Under the pieces are notes generated by a model. The model was given only the letters and a program-made list of their open reading frames with translations. It was not told where the DNA came from and made no database searches. From Streptomyces misionensis (GTDB lineage: Bacteria > Actinomycetota > Actinomycetes > Streptomycetales > Streptomycetaceae), in assembly GCF_007896895.1 (NCBI RefSeq), contig NZ_VOGW01000177.1, positions 58,575 through 122,574 of the forward strand: a DNA stretch of 64,000 bases. Reading direction: 5' to 3'. The position numbers were made by a program, and so were the translations under genes. This document shows positions 62,815-64,000 of the stretch, in pieces. How positions within the stretch are numbered: the first letter of the stretch is position 1; every line of letters starts with the position of its first letter.

Positions 62815-64000
62815 TGCGCGTCCTCGCCACCGCCGGCCATGTCGACCACGGCAAGTCCGCCCTGGTACGGGCCCTGACCGGGATGGAACCCGACCGCTAC
62901 GAGGAGGAGCGCCGCCGGGGCCTCACCCTCGACCTCGGTTTCGTGTGGACGCGGCTCGGCCCGGACGGCGACCACCTCGCCTTCGTGGACGTGCCCGGGC
63001 ACGAGCGCTTCGTGCCGACCATGCTCGCCGGGGCCGGACCCGTGCCCGCCGTGCTGTTCGTGGTCGCCGCCGACCAGGGCTGGCAGCCCCAGTCGCAGGA
63101 GCACCTGGCCGTCCTCCACGCGCTCGGCGTCCACCACGCGGTCCTCGCGGTGACCCGCAGCGACCTCGCCGACCCCGAACCGGTGCGCGCGGACGCCGTG
63201 GCCCGCCTGGCGGAGACCTCCCTCGGCAAGGTGGCGTCGGTCGCGGTGAGTTCCGTCACCGGTGCGGGACTTGACGAACTGCGCGCCGAACTGGTCCGGA
63301 TGACTGCGGAGTTGCCCGACCCTGACCCGGAAGCCGACGTACGGCTGTGGCTGGACCGGGCGTTCACCGTGCGCGGCCACGGCACCGTGGTGACCGGCAC
63401 GCTCGGCGCGGGCACCCTGCGCGTCGGTGACCGGCTGGTGGCCGGGGACGGCTCGGCCGTGCTGCGGGTGCGCGGACTCCAGAGCCTGCACGAGGACCGC
63501 GAGTCCGTCGGCGGGGTCGCCCGCGTCGCCGTCAACGTGCACGGCCAGGGGGACGCGGAACTGCGCCGGGGACAGGTGCTGCTCACCCCGGACCGCTGGC
63601 TCGCCACCGAGGTGATCGACGTCCGGGTGGGCGGCGAGCCGGTGGCCGAACTGCCCCGCCAGGCCACCTTGCACATCGGGACCGCCGCCGTCCCGGTGAC
63701 CCTGCGCCCCCTCGGGGAGGACACCGCCCGGCTCACCCTCGGCCGGGGCCTGCCCCTGCGCATCGGCGACCGCGCGGTGCTGCGCGAGCCCGGCGGCGGC
63801 CGGGTCCCCTGCGGGGTCACCGTCCTCGACGTACGGCCGCCCCGGCTGACCCGGCGCGGCGCGGGGCGGGCCCGCGCCGCCGAACTGGCCGCCCTGACGG
63901 GGCAACCGGACGGCGCCGCCGAGCTGCGCCGCCGCAAGCTGATCCGGCGCGCCGACCTCGTCGCGATGGGCGCCCCGGCCCCCACCGCCCCCGTCGCCGG
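62814..64000 (+). CDS. selB: Selenocysteine-specific elongation factor, partial
   Basis: SelB, a GTPase that carries Sec-tRNA to UGA codons. The first 395 residues are in the window: G1 GHVDHGKS (8-15), G3 DVPGHERF, the tRNA-binding EF-Tu-like domains 2 and 3, and the beginning of the linker to the winged-helix mRNA-binding domain. ATG 62814 shares bases with the selA stop; GTG 62811 is equally possible. The gene continues past the window edge. Confidence 0.94.
   Translation, partial: MRVLATAGHVDHGKSALVRALTGMEPDRYEEERRRGLTLDLGFVWTRLGPDGDHLAFVDVPGHERFVPTMLAGAGPVPAVLFVVAADQGWQPQSQEHLAVLHALGVHHAVLAVTRSDLADPEPVRADAVARLAETSLGKVASVAVSSVTGAGLDELRAELVRMTAELPDPDPEADVRLWLDRAFTVRGHGTVVTGTLGAGTLRVGDRLVAGDGSAVLRVRGLQSLHEDRESVGGVARVAVNVHGQGDAELRRGQVLLTPDRWLATEVIDVRVGGEPVAELPRQATLHIGTAAVPVTLRPLGEDTARLTLGRGLPLRIGDRAVLREPGGGRVPCGVTVLDVRPPRLTRRGAGRARAAELAALTGQPDGAAELRRRKLIRRADLVAMGAPAPTAPVA

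Overview
The window is a contiguous piece of a Streptomyces-type (high-GC Actinomycetota) chromosome. Grounds: about 70% GC with third-position GC bias in every gene; frequent GTG starts; ATGA/GTGA gene overlaps; several apparently leaderless regulators; and genus-typical families (HelD with thioredoxin, the GlgE pathway, an SCO6745-family protein, a GAPDH with a long N-terminal extension, a secreted M4 protease, a GH64 glucanase, ANTAR and SpoIIE proteins). No rRNA, tRNA, CRISPR array, insertion sequence or prophage is visible. About 59 protein genes are supported, plus two tiny leader ORFs and one degenerate gene.

Layout. 1-8 kb: C4-dicarboxylate symporter; a TetR/MFS efflux pair divergent around three tandem operators; a DUF2127-like membrane protein; MerR-thioredoxin; a HelD-type RNA polymerase motor ATPase. 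8-19 kb: the alpha-glucan block, with glgE-treS-pep2-glgB on the minus strand (trehalose to maltose to maltose-1-phosphate to alpha-glucan to branched glucan), then a DUF5133 protein, an RsbW-like ATPase and glgX. 19-24 kb: VOC protein, ANTAR protein, SigF/B-type sigma factor, and a MarR-ABC exporter operon with a palindromic operator. 24-36 kb: mixed metabolism (second hemC-like gene, LigC-like ATP ligase, DUF2690 XRE protein, SH3 secreted protein, MarR, peroxiredoxin behind a coupled 20-codon ORF, cupin, LigD-type phosphoesterase, aldo/keto reductase, luciferase-like enzyme, DUF2236 oxygenase, DUF5701, epoxide hydrolase, decayed class A beta-lactamase). 36-44 kb: M4 protease, GH64 glucanase with a LacI-type operator, dienelactone hydrolase, Sua5/YciO protein, PucR-like regulator. 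44-51 kb: SpoIIE phosphatase, GNAT protein behind a tiny leader ORF, and a tightly overlapped four-gene operon (EF-hand, isocitrate/isopropylmalate-dehydrogenase-like, isochorismatase-like, TIGR00027 methyltransferase). 50.6-53 kb: a graspetide locus (precursor tgmA, ATP-grasp ligase tgmB, Gfo/Idh/MocA oxidoreductase), with a fructosamine-kinase-like gene upstream. 53.9-64 kb: TetR plus SCO6745-family protein, GAPDH, PIG-V-like mannosyltransferase, SpoIIE phosphatase with a separate MASE1 protein, and selA-selB, the last running off the window.

How the genes work together. The glucan block is a complete GlgE route. Only the glycogen phosphorylase that would recycle glucan is not seen here. 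The sigma factor, RsbW-like ATPase, two SpoIIE phosphatases, ANTAR and MASE1 proteins are the kinds of parts used in partner-switching stress and development signalling, although they are dispersed. The most unusual block is 47.4-52.8 kb. There a graspetide precursor and its ligase are followed by an oxidoreductase in the place where many such loci carry a PIMT-like methyltransferase, and the oxidoreductase gene shares its stop codon bases with the convergent four-gene operon.
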